DNA of 64,000 nucleotides, taken from assembly GCA_963832965.1 (NCBI GenBank), contig CAWHVW010000003.1, positions 930,001 through 994,000 on the forward strand, given 5' to 3'. The DNA is from CAWACP01 sp963832965 (GTDB lineage: Bacteria > Acidobacteriota > Terriglobia > Bryobacterales > Bryobacteraceae). The stretch's first letter is position 1, and every line of letters starts with the position of its first letter. Positions 8,517 through 16,932 of this stretch are shown in pieces. The notes beneath the pieces were generated by a model, which worked only from the letters and a program-made list of their open reading frames with translations, was not told the origin of the DNA and did not search any database. The translations under genes were made by a program, and so were the position numbers.

Positions 8517-9106
8517 TAAGGTTTTTTCGCTGGCAGGAGCGGCGTCAGCCATCGCGGAAGCGGCCGCTGCAACTTCACAGGGCGCCCGTTTTCGAAAATG
8601 GCGACAAGGCGGTAGGGAGTTCGCAGGTCGTTGTTGTCGAAGATCCAAACGGCAGGCAACTCGCGCAGAGCGGACTTGAGGTTGGCGAGGACGCGCGGGA
8701 AACGCTCGACCAGCTTGTGCGTGGGAACATCGTGTCCACCCTGCGAGACGCGCATCGCTACGCGCTGTTCCGATACTTGCGGCCCGGCGGCACGTATGAA
8801 GCACAGAACCGTGTTGTATCCCGTTTGCGTCGCGCTCTTGAGGAAGGCGAGCTTATCTCCCACCGGATCCGAAAAGACCGTCTCGAAAACAAAGCTCTCT
8901 CGCTGCCTCACAAGCTCTTGTCTGATGCCATCGGCCAGGCGGGCGGCGGCATAGGGTTCGAGGTGGAGTTCCTGGGCCAGAAAGTCCGCATTGACAAAGC
9001 GCAGCCCGGCGGGCTTGAGGTGGGCGTGGTAGAAGGTTGTCTTACCCGCGCCATTCGGCCCGGCGAGAGCGACAACGACAGGCCGCCGGTCGAGCGGCAG
9101 GATCAT
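8516..9106 (-). CDS. Zeta-toxin-like P-loop kinase
   Basis: This 196-residue AAA-type ATPase has the Walker A motif GPNGAGKTT near residues 16-24. Its layout (FVNADFLAQEL, then FVFETVFSD) is typical of zeta-toxin-like kinases. Zeta toxins phosphorylate UDP-N-acetylglucosamine; more distant members have other or unknown substrates. The gene overlaps the upstream ParD-like gene by 4 bp, which fits a toxin-antitoxin operon with coupled translation. The stop codon lies within or at the edge of a dispersed repeat fragment. A non-toxic nucleotide kinase role is possible. Confidence 0.72.
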   Translation of the reverse strand: MILPLDRRPVVVALAGPNGAGKTTFYHAHLKPAGLRFVNADFLAQELHLEPYAAARLADGIRQELVRQRESFVFETVFSDPVGDKLAFLKSATQTGYNTVLCFIRAAGPQVSEQRVAMRVSQGGHDVPTHKLVERFPRVLANLKSALRELPAVWIFDNNDLRTPYRLVAIFENGRPVKLQRPLPRWLTPLLPAKKP

Positions 9107-9489
9107 CGCCGCTTCGGTTTCGCCTGGATGGGCTGGAACTGGCGTTTCACGAAGCGACCCACGGTGCGACTTCCGCTCGCATCAATACGCACCAGCATGC
9201 CAGGCCGATCCGGGTGCGGTTGGTAGTGGGGAAAAGGCTGGCTATCGAGGAAAGCAGCGACGCGCTGCCTGCCTTCCGGAGAATCTACTGACTCGAGGCA
9301 TGCTGAGAGGGGACGAGCGGCCCGGTTACGGCATAGGGTCAACACCCGTTCGCCCTCCAACAGCTGCTCAACGGACCGCCCCAGTCGCGCCCAGAATTCG
9401 ACCTGCCGGGCAATCGACCGCTCCAGGGCATCCCCGGCGAGCCGGGCATCGAGCACCAGGCCATCCGAAAGCTTGACGGGCTGACTCAT
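9103..9489 (-). CDS. ParD-like antitoxin
   Basis: This 128-residue protein begins MSQPVKLSDGLVLDARLAG and continues ERSIARQVEFWARLGRSVEQLL, which matches the ParD-like antitoxin family seen next to zeta-like kinases. The frame is open to 9762, but the ATG at 9489 starts exactly on the family motif. The C-terminal half is basic (VKRQFQPIQAKPKRR) and may contact DNA or the toxin. It is first in a two-gene operon with the P-loop kinase. A perfect palindrome lies 8 bp upstream of the start, consistent with autorepression. Confidence 0.72.
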   Translation of the reverse strand: MSQPVKLSDGLVLDARLAGDALERSIARQVEFWARLGRSVEQLLEGERVLTLCRNRAARPLSACLESVDSPEGRQRVAAFLDSQPFPHYQPHPDRPGMLVRIDASGSRTVGRFVKRQFQPIQAKPKRR

Positions 9490-9497
9490 GATTCGAG

Positions 9498-9514
9498 GGT
9501 AGCAGATTGCTACC
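9498..9514. promoter_or_regulatory. Palindromic operator candidate of the ParD/zeta pair
   Basis: GGTAGCA-GAT-TGCTACC is a perfect 7-bp inverted repeat with a 3-bp spacer, immediately upstream of the antitoxin start. Antitoxins with ribbon-helix-helix-like folds usually autoregulate through such sites. Binding is inferred, not shown. Confidence 0.55.
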
Positions 9515-9628
9515 GCGCGTGGCATTGCGGGCGGCCTCAGTGACCCAAGAACATCTCGAGGGCCGGCGGTGAGCCGGGGACTGGCGTCCCTGATCGTTGT
9601 TCGGTAACATCTTGTTCGAGAGTCAAAC

Positions 9629-11806
9629 ATGATTTTTGCTTCGCGCTCGAAACGCGCAGTATCGAGGGTTGCCGCATTCGGGGCTTTGGCCTTGTTCGCC
9701 TGTGAGATGGCCGCGGGACAGGCAGCGCCCGCTACCCCCGCGAACGCCTGCTCGACGCCCATGAACTGGACAGCGGAACAGGACCATCAGAACATGCTGG
9801 ATCAGCTTGGCATCAAGGCGCTCCGTCCGGGACCAAGCGGGAATGAGAATGCCCCCAACCACGCCAATACCGATGAAGCGAAGGCCAATCCGTTTGCGGA
9901 CCTGCCCGATGCGCTCACGCTGAAGAACGGACAAAAGGTCACGACCGCGGCACAGTGGTGGGACAAGCGGCGCCCGGAGATTGTGGAAGACTTCGAGCGC
10001 GAAGTGCTCGGCCGCATTCCGCCGAATGTGCCCAAAGTGACCTGGACCGTGACCAGCACCGCCGATTCGAAAACCGGCATTTTCCCGGTTGTCGAAAAGC
10101 ATCTGGCCGGACACGTGGACAACTCGTCGTGTCCGGCGATCAGCGTGAATATCGATCTGACCCTGGTGACGCCGGCCAACGCAAAAGGGCCGGAGCCGGT
10201 AATGGTGATGTTCGGCAGCGCGGCGTTCTCGAAGCGGATGGCGGAAATGCTGGCCAGAAGGCCTGAGATGAAGGCGATGCTGGGCAACGATCCACCGGCG
10301 ATGGAACAATTGATCGCCGGAGGATGGGGTTACGCTCTTCTTGACCCGGGCAGCATTCAGCCGGATAACGGCGCGGGTCTGACGAAGGGAATTATCGGTC
10401 TGACCAATAAAGGGCAGGCCCGGAAGCCGGACGACTGGGGCGCGCTACGAGCATGGGGGTGGGGCGCATCCCGCGCTCTGGACTATCTGGAGACCGACAA
10501 GGCGGTGGACGCCCGCCACGCCGGCATCGAAGGCGTATCCCGCTATGGGAAGGCCGCGCTGGTGACCATGGCGTTCGACACTCGCTTCGCGGTGGTGCTG
10601 GTGGGTTCTTCCGGGGAGGGGGGCGCCAAACCGCACCGGCGGAATTTCGGAGAGGCCGTGGAGAATCTTACGGGGTCCGGCGAATACCACTGGATGGCCG
10701 GCAACTTCCTGAAGTACGGCGCGGCTGAAGCTTCGTTCGGAAGCCGGAACGCCGGCGACCTGCCGGTGGACTCCAACGAATTGATCGCGCTTTGCGCGCC
10801 ACGGCTGACTTTCATCAGCTATGGGATCCCCGAAAAGGGGGACGCAAAGTGGCTGGATCATCAGGGCAGCTTCATGGCTACCGTCGCCGCGGCTCCGGTC
10901 TTCCGGCTTCTGGGCGCGAAGGACCTGGGAATCACGGAGGACTATCACACCGCGAAGATGCCGCCGGTGAACAAAGGACTTCTTGATGGCCAGCTTGCGT
11001 GGCGCCAGCATGACGCCGGCCATACCGACGGTCCGAACTGGAAATACTTCATTCCCTGGGCCGACAAGTTCTTCCACTATCACGCGGCGCACTGGGAATT
11101 TCCGGCCGACCAGCCGGTGTTTCGAACCGATGCGAACTCCCTGGTGGCTCACTCGCAGTTGCTCGCGAAGGCGAAGCAGGGCGGGATCGACGTCTACTTC
11201 GAAGGCGATTCCATCACGCGGCGGTGGGGCGCCACCGACTATCCCGACCTGCTGGCGAACTGGAAACAGAACTTCTTCGGGTGGAACGCGGCTGATTTCG
11301 GATGGGGCGCGGACCAGACGCAGAATATTCTGTGGCGCCTGGAGAACGGCGAACTGGATGCGGTGAACCCCAAAGTGGTGGTCCTGCTGGTGGGAACCAA
11401 CAACGTTGGCAATGGAGCGAGCGCGGATGATGTCACGAGCGGTCTTCAGACGATTGTGCGGGACATTCAGGCGAGGGCGCCCAGGGCCACAATCATCGTG
11501 ATGGGAGTTTTCCCGAGAAACGACAATATGGCGTTGATGCCCGTCGTTGACAAGATCAACGGCAATCTCTCGAAGTTCGCCGATGACGGGAAGGTTCGGT
11601 ATCTGAACATCAATGACAAACTCGCGGGCGCGGATGGAAGGCTGTTCGATGGAATGATGAACGCACAGGACAAGCTCCATCCGACCGTGAAGGCGTACCA
11701 GGTGTGGGCGGACGCATTGAAACCGGTGCTCACGGAGTTGCTGGGGCCCCCTGCCGCCGCCGATCACGCCCCGGCGCCCACGGGCGATCCCAGCGCGGAA
11801 CGCTGA
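9629..11806 (+). CDS. CE15 glucuronoyl esterase-like / SGNH hydrolase fusion
   Basis: This 725-residue secreted protein has a signal peptide (cleavage expected near AAGQAAP). The first domain, about residues 50-500, resembles CE15 glucuronoyl methylesterases: nucleophile Ser304 in GVSRYGKAAL and a late His in HTDGPNW. CE15 enzymes cut ester bonds between lignin and glucuronoxylan. The second domain, from about residue 505, is an SGNH/GDSL hydrolase with Ser528 in GDSIT, the GTNN block and the DKLHP Asp/His block, as in carbohydrate acetyl esterases. A two-esterase fusion would strip both lignin links and acetyl groups from plant xylan. Substrates are inferred from family. Confidence 0.82.
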   Translation: MIFASRSKRAVSRVAAFGALALFACEMAAGQAAPATPANACSTPMNWTAEQDHQNMLDQLGIKALRPGPSGNENAPNHANTDEAKANPFADLPDALTLKNGQKVTTAAQWWDKRRPEIVEDFEREVLGRIPPNVPKVTWTVTSTADSKTGIFPVVEKHLAGHVDNSSCPAISVNIDLTLVTPANAKGPEPVMVMFGSAAFSKRMAEMLARRPEMKAMLGNDPPAMEQLIAGGWGYALLDPGSIQPDNGAGLTKGIIGLTNKGQARKPDDWGALRAWGWGASRALDYLETDKAVDARHAGIEGVSRYGKAALVTMAFDTRFAVVLVGSSGEGGAKPHRRNFGEAVENLTGSGEYHWMAGNFLKYGAAEASFGSRNAGDLPVDSNELIALCAPRLTFISYGIPEKGDAKWLDHQGSFMATVAAAPVFRLLGAKDLGITEDYHTAKMPPVNKGLLDGQLAWRQHDAGHTDGPNWKYFIPWADKFFHYHAAHWEFPADQPVFRTDANSLVAHSQLLAKAKQGGIDVYFEGDSITRRWGATDYPDLLANWKQNFFGWNAADFGWGADQTQNILWRLENGELDAVNPKVVVLLVGTNNVGNGASADDVTSGLQTIVRDIQARAPRATIIVMGVFPRNDNMALMPVVDKINGNLSKFADDGKVRYLNINDKLAGADGRLFDGMMNAQDKLHPTVKAYQVWADALKPVLTELLGPPAAADHAPAPTGDPSAER

Positions 11807-11988
11807 CCGGCGACGATGAAGACGGTGCGAATGAAGGCCTCGCCCCGGATCCGTCGCACGGCCGTATTGTGTTGTCGATGATTACGTCTCTCGGGCTCTT
11901 CGCCCGGCCTCAGTTACATTTCTTCACATTCAGGAAATAAGCCGGACAACTCCGCCACCCACACTGGAGGTGCTCGGGAGGGAGCCGC

Positions 11989-13065
11989 GTGAAGAAGTTC
12001 GTCATCTTATGCGTCGTTGTGGCGGCAATCGCGGCCGCCGTGCTGGTGGGAAGACGCGTATTGAACCCGCGGCGGGCCTCCGGTACTGATGGGGCCGAGG
12101 TCGTGCGGGTGACTCGCCGCAGCCTGGGCACGGACGTCAAAGCGACGGGCGTCATCAAGCCGATGACTGGCGCCCAGGTGAATGTCGGCTCCACGGTGTC
12201 CGGCATTGTGTCCCATCTGCACGCGCGCATCGGAGACGTGGTGGAGAAAGGGCAGCTTCTGGCCGAACTTGATTCCCGCGAGCTCACCGCCCGGCACGAT
12301 GCGGCTGATGCCGCCGTGAAACTGGCCGAGGCGAACCTGGCGTATAGCCAGATCGATCTGAATCGCAAACTCGCTCTACACAAAGCGGAATTGATCGCGC
12401 GAAGCGATTTCGACCTCGCCCAGCAATCATACGCGGTAGCGCAGCAGCAGCGCAATGAGGCTCGCGCAAATCTGGACGACGCATCCACGCAACTGGGCTA
12501 CACACGGATCTATGCGCCGATCGGCGGCGTGGTTTCCGCGGTCTCCACCCAGGAGGGCGAGACGGTGGCGGCGAGTTTCGCTTCGCCCACGTTCGTCACC
12601 CTGCTCGATCTGTCGCGGCTGGAAGTCTGGGCTTATGTCGACGAGACCGACATCGGCCGCATCCGGGTTGGCCAGAAAGCGGGCTTCACGGTGGATACGT
12701 ACGGCGACCGGGAGTTCGCGGGGCGCGTCACGGCCATTTACCCGAAGCCGGAGATCCGCGACAACGTGGTCGACTACATCACGGTATTGCGATTCCACAC
12801 GCCGGGCGATTGCATTCTGCGGCCGGAGATGACCACCGCGGTCACCATCGATCTGACGCGGCGCGACAACGTGCTGGCGCTTCCGGTGGGGGCCGTTCAC
12901 CGCGAAGAACAAAATCGCTTCGTTTTCATCCGTCGCGGCAACGGCGTGGAGCGGCGGCCGGTGACAACAGGCATTCGGAACGACAGCTATTGGGAGATTC
13001 TGACGGGACTGCGGGAAGGCGATGAAGTGCTCGCCGGAGATGCGAAAACACAGGAGGCGAATTAG
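11989..13065 (+). CDS. MacA-like periplasmic adaptor subunit
   Basis: This 358-residue membrane fusion protein has an N-terminal anchor, a biotinyl-lipoyl-like segment (VNVGSTVSGIVSHLHARIGDVVEKGQLLAELD), an alpha-hairpin and beta-barrel domains. It would link an inner-membrane ABC exporter to an outer-membrane channel. The start is a GTG with a strong GGGAGGGAG site upstream. The preceding 182 bp (11807-11988) hold no gene and probably carry the operon promoter. The ABC ATPase follows 3 bp downstream. No TolC-like gene is in the operon. Confidence 0.88.
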   Translation: MKKFVILCVVVAAIAAAVLVGRRVLNPRRASGTDGAEVVRVTRRSLGTDVKATGVIKPMTGAQVNVGSTVSGIVSHLHARIGDVVEKGQLLAELDSRELTARHDAADAAVKLAEANLAYSQIDLNRKLALHKAELIARSDFDLAQQSYAVAQQQRNEARANLDDASTQLGYTRIYAPIGGVVSAVSTQEGETVAASFASPTFVTLLDLSRLEVWAYVDETDIGRIRVGQKAGFTVDTYGDREFAGRVTAIYPKPEIRDNVVDYITVLRFHTPGDCILRPEMTTAVTIDLTRRDNVLALPVGAVHREEQNRFVFIRRGNGVERRPVTTGIRNDSYWEILTGLREGDEVLAGDAKTQEAN

Positions 13066-13068
13066 CAG

Positions 13069-13773
13069 ATGATCGAACTGGAGCAGATCAACAAGACCTA
13101 CGCCCGCCCTTCGGGCGAAACCGTTCATGCCCTCGCCGGAGTCTCGTTGCGGATTCGCCGAGGAGAGTTTCTGGCCATTGCCGGCGCATCCGGGTCCGGA
13201 AAATCGACGCTGATGCACATTCTCGGACTGCTGGATTCGCCGGACGGCGGACGGCATTTGTTCGAAGGTGAGGACGTTTCGGGCCTGGGCGTGAAGCAAC
13301 AGGCGCGGCTGCGCAACCGGAAGATCGGATTCGTATTTCAGACCTTCCATCTGCTGCCGCGAACCAGCGCGCTGGAGAACGTGGAGCTGCCGCTGCTCTA
13401 TTCCGACCGTAGCTCGATCCGCGGCCTCGGCCTGAAGGCGCTGGAAGCGGTGCACCTCGCGGATCGGATTCATCACCGCCCCGCGGAGCTTTCGGGAGGC
13501 CAGCAACAGCGCGTGGCCATTGCGCGCGCTCTCATCAACGAGCCGGATCTTCTGCTGGCGGACGAGCCCACGGGCAATCTGGACCGGCAATCGGCATCGG
13601 AAGTCATGGCTATTTTTCAGGCGTTGAACAAGGCCGGGCGCACCATTGTGGTGGTCACGCACGACAGTGAAGTCGCCGCGCATTGCGGGCGCATCGCGCG
13701 GATTGAAGACGGGCGGATTGTGAGTGACCAGCCGATTGCGCAACCAAAGAATGCATTGGAGGCGACGCAATGA
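13069..13773 (+). CDS. ABC transporter ATPase, MacB/LolD type
   Basis: This 234-residue ATP-binding subunit has Walker A GASGSGKST (residues 39-47), signature LSGGQQQR (141-148) and Walker B LLLADEP (about 161-167). It belongs to the family that energises FtsX-like permeases for export of drugs, peptides or lipoproteins. Unlike classical MacB, the ATPase and permease are separate proteins here. It overlaps the next permease gene by 4 bp. Confidence 0.92.
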   Translation: MIELEQINKTYARPSGETVHALAGVSLRIRRGEFLAIAGASGSGKSTLMHILGLLDSPDGGRHLFEGEDVSGLGVKQQARLRNRKIGFVFQTFHLLPRTSALENVELPLLYSDRSSIRGLGLKALEAVHLADRIHHRPAELSGGQQQRVAIARALINEPDLLLADEPTGNLDRQSASEVMAIFQALNKAGRTIVVVTHDSEVAAHCGRIARIEDGRIVSDQPIAQPKNALEATQ

Positions 13774-14981
13774 GCGCGATACGCGTGATCAAACACAGCG
13801 TGCGAACCATGGCGCGCTTCAAAGTGCGCACCGGGTTCATGATGCTGGGGAGCGTGGTTGGCGTCGCCGCGCTCACATTCGTTGTCTCCGCCGGTCAGGC
13901 GGCCGAACGCAAGACCATGGAGACGGTTTCCAGAATGTTCGGCGATTCGGCAATTCTGATTGTCGATGGAGGCGGCCATCTCATGGGCGGCCCGCGCGGC
14001 CAGGGAACACGCCTGAAGCTGGACGATATCGACGCCATTGCGAAGGAGCTGCCGAATGTCGAATCGTGGGACCCGCAGCAGGGTTTGCCGGGCGGGTCGG
14101 TTCGTCACGGCGATGTGACCGAGCAGGCGCGGGTGACCGGCGAATCCGAACGCAGCGAGCACGTGTGGGGGCGAAGAGCCGAGCGCGGCGAGTACTTTGA
14201 CGCGGCAGCGGTGAAGGCGGCCGACCGCGTGGCCGTTGTCGGGGAGACGGTGGTAAGGAAGCTGTTCCAGGATGAAGATCCGCTGGGCGCGGAGATTCTC
14301 ATTGGCTCCGTGCCCTTTCGCGTGATCGGAGTACTGGAGCCATGGGGAACCGATCCGCACGGCATGGATCGCGACAACGAGGTGATTGTGCCCATCTCCA
14401 CGCTGATGCGCCGTGTGACCAATGTGGACACCATCAACTCGGCGAAGCTGCTGATTCGCGATTCCGGCGCGGCCGAGCAGATGAGCGGGGAAATCCGGCG
14501 GATTCTGCGCGAGCGCCACGCCCTTGCCACCAATGAGCCGGACGACTTCACCATCATTACGCCCGCCGAAGTGCGCAGCATGGTGGGGCAGATCCGGAAG
14601 GTTTTGTTTCTCTACCTGCCCATGGTGGCGGGCGTTTCGCTGGTGGTGGGCGGGCTGGTCTCGGCGATCCTGATGCTGGTTTCGGTGAACAGCCGTAGGG
14701 CGGAGATCGGCTTGCGGAGGGCAGTGGGAGCGGGCATGGCCGATATCCGCCTCCAATTCCTGGTGGAAAGCGCCGCCACCACCGTTGCCGGAGGGCTGCT
14801 CGGCATTGCACTGGGGTACGCCGGGGCGCGCGGGGCCGCCATGCACATGCATCTTGGCAAAGTGGAGTTGCTCGGCGCGGTGCTGCTGGGGATCGCTGCC
14901 TCGATGGTAGTGGGGCTGCTTGCCGGCACGATTCCGGCAATGAGAGCCGCGCGATTGCATCCCGTTGATGCCTTGCGATGA
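13770..14981 (+). CDS. FtsX/MacB-like permease 1
   Basis: This 403-residue permease has one N-terminal membrane helix, a periplasmic MacB_PCD-like domain (about residues 45-270) and three C-terminal helices. The closing motif is RRAEIGLRRAVGAGMADIRLQFL followed by PAMRAARLHPVDALR, typical of FtsX permeases. It overlaps its neighbours by 4 bp on each side. With the next gene it probably forms a heterodimeric exporter. Confidence 0.88.
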   Translation: MSAIRVIKHSVRTMARFKVRTGFMMLGSVVGVAALTFVVSAGQAAERKTMETVSRMFGDSAILIVDGGGHLMGGPRGQGTRLKLDDIDAIAKELPNVESWDPQQGLPGGSVRHGDVTEQARVTGESERSEHVWGRRAERGEYFDAAAVKAADRVAVVGETVVRKLFQDEDPLGAEILIGSVPFRVIGVLEPWGTDPHGMDRDNEVIVPISTLMRRVTNVDTINSAKLLIRDSGAAEQMSGEIRRILRERHALATNEPDDFTIITPAEVRSMVGQIRKVLFLYLPMVAGVSLVVGGLVSAILMLVSVNSRRAEIGLRRAVGAGMADIRLQFLVESAATTVAGGLLGIALGYAGARGAAMHMHLGKVELLGAVLLGIAASMVVGLLAGTIPAMRAARLHPVDALR

Positions 14982-16198
14982 GGATTCTTCGGAGCCTTGG
15001 CCCCTCGACCCGGGCGCTGTTCGCTCACAAATTGCGAGCCGGGCTGGCGCTCGCGAGTGTCGCGGCGGGCGTGGCGGCGGTGGTGACCACCAGCGCTGTG
15101 GGGGCCGGCGTCCAACAGGAGGTGCTGCGCAAAACCGAGGCCATGGGGACAAACCTGCTGGTGGTGCGGCCGGCACAAGTGGCCAGTTCCGCGGCCAGGA
15201 ATACCATTCGCGGCGTGGTTACCACGTTGAAAATGGCCGACTGGCGGGCGATCGCCACGCTGGACACCGTGCGGGAGGCGGTACCAGGTTTTGTAAGCGC
15301 GGTGACCGTGAAACGGGAAGGGAACGCGATGAAAGCGAGCGTGCTGGGCACTACGGCTCCTTATCTCGAGGTGGGCCGGTCTCGGCTTCGCGAGGGCCGT
15401 TTTATCGACGACGACGATAACCAGAACGCGCTGCGCGTCGTGGTGCTGGGATCACGCGTGGATGACGACCTTTTTGAGGGCAGCGGAGCGCTCGGCCAGA
15501 CCATCCGGATTCGCGGCGTTCCTTTTGCGGTAATCGGTGTGCTCGCGGAAAAGGGCGCACTGGCTGACGGTTCGGACGAGGACGACTTTGTGATGATCCC
15601 TATCCGCACCGCCCTTCGCCGCGTTTTCAACTCCACGTGGCTGAACCCGATTTTCGTCAGCATTCGGGACCCGGAGCAGATGAGCCGGGCCGAGGCAGAA
15701 ATCGCCGGTGTGCTGCGCGTTCGTCATCGCCTTGAAGCGACCGGGAAACCCGACGACTTCGCGATTCAGAACCGGAACAAGGTGCTGGCCAATCAAAAGC
15801 AGCTTGCCGATTCTTTGTCGGCGTTCACTTCCGGCCTGGCAGCGATCTCCCTGCTTGTGGGCGGTGTGGGAATACTGGCGCTCATGCTGATGTCGGTGAG
15901 GGAGCGCACCGGAGAGATCGGCCTGAGAATGGCGGTGGGCGCAAGACCGGTGAATATCCTGATGCAGTTCCTGCTCGAAGCGGCGCTGCTGTCGCTGGGC
16001 GGTTGGGTTGCGGGAATTGCCGCGGGAGCCGCCGCAACAGCGGCCGTGGCCTTCACCACGGATTGGACGGTGGCCGTGCCGGTGAACGCGATTGTCGCTT
16101 CGCTGGCCATGGCGGCAGTGACCGGAATCGGATTTGGCTGGTATCCTGCACGGGAGGCCTCGCTTCTTCCACCGATTCAGGCGCTGCGGGCCGAATGA
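14978..16198 (+). CDS. FtsX/MacB-like permease 2
   Basis: This 406-residue paralogue of the preceding gene has the same layout, with an ERTGEIGLRMAVGARPVNI block and a YPAREASLLPPIQALR end. The two permeases presumably pair around one ATPase dimer. The stop codon overlaps the following response-regulator start (TGATG). Confidence 0.88.
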   Translation: MRILRSLGPSTRALFAHKLRAGLALASVAAGVAAVVTTSAVGAGVQQEVLRKTEAMGTNLLVVRPAQVASSAARNTIRGVVTTLKMADWRAIATLDTVREAVPGFVSAVTVKREGNAMKASVLGTTAPYLEVGRSRLREGRFIDDDDNQNALRVVVLGSRVDDDLFEGSGALGQTIRIRGVPFAVIGVLAEKGALADGSDEDDFVMIPIRTALRRVFNSTWLNPIFVSIRDPEQMSRAEAEIAGVLRVRHRLEATGKPDDFAIQNRNKVLANQKQLADSLSAFTSGLAAISLLVGGVGILALMLMSVRERTGEIGLRMAVGARPVNILMQFLLEAALLSLGGWVAGIAAGAAATAAVAFTTDWTVAVPVNAIVASLAMAAVTGIGFGWYPAREASLLPPIQALRAE

Positions 16199-16932
16199 TG
16201 CATGCAGGCGAGAATGTGACTATGCCGCGCGGGCCATCCGCACGAACGCGTGTTCTTCTGATTGACGACGATGAGCGGCTGAACGTCCTGCTGACGAAAT
16301 ACCTGGATCAGTTCGGCATGACGGTGCAGGCGTTCACCCGGCCGGAACTCGGGCTTCGTGCGCTGAAATCCGATTCGCCCGATCTCCTGGTCCTCGACGT
16401 AATGCTTCCGGAGATGGACGGGTTCACGGTGTGCCGCAAGGTCCGCGAAACCAGCCGGGTGCCCATTATCATGCTGACCGCCCGTGGCGACGTGATGGAT
16501 CGCATTGTGGGGCTGGAGATCGGCGCGGACGATTACCTGCCCAAGCCGTTTGAGCCGCGCGAGCTGGTGGCCCGTATTCAGGCGGTGCTGCGGCGGGGCT
16601 CCGCCACCGCGGACGGCGGCGAGATTTTGCGGGCGGGAACGCTGGAGGTCAGCGTGGACACGCGTTCGGCGCGTTATCAAGGGAAGGATCTCGCCCTGAC
16701 CGCGGCGGAATTCGAGCTGCTTTGGCTGTTGGTGCGCAATCCCGGCAGGGTGCTGAGCCGCGATCGAATTATGGACGAGACGCGCGGCATCGACTGGTCC
16801 GCTTACGACCGCTCGATTGATGTGCTGATCAGCCGTCTGCGGCAGAAACTCGGGGACGACGCGAAGCGGCCCGCCATCATCCGGACGGTTCGCGGAGCAG
16901 GCTATGTGTTCATTGGAGGCGCGCGTGACTGA
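16198..16932 (+). CDS. OmpR-family response regulator
   Basis: This 244-residue regulator has a receiver domain with acidic pocket IDDDE, phospho-acceptor Asp67 in LLVLDVMLP and conserved Lys116 in LPKPF. A C-terminal winged helix follows (LTAAEFELLWLLVRNPGRVLSRDRI, then RAPAIIRTVRGAGY-like end). The ATG at 16198 overlaps the permease stop; in-frame ATGs at 16195 and 16222 are alternatives. It most likely controls the exporter operon in which it lies. Confidence 0.92.
   Translation: MHAGENVTMPRGPSARTRVLLIDDDERLNVLLTKYLDQFGMTVQAFTRPELGLRALKSDSPDLLVLDVMLPEMDGFTVCRKVRETSRVPIIMLTARGDVMDRIVGLEIGADDYLPKPFEPRELVARIQAVLRRGSATADGGEILRAGTLEVSVDTRSARYQGKDLALTAAEFELLWLLVRNPGRVLSRDRIMDETRGIDWSAYDRSIDVLISRLRQKLGDDAKRPAIIRTVRGAGYVFIGGARD

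Noticed and set aside
10445..11767. Long minus-strand open frame inside the esterase fusion gene
   Set aside because: It mirrors the GC-rich coding strand of a gene with clear catalytic motifs; composition is Arg/His-rich and unlike real proteins.
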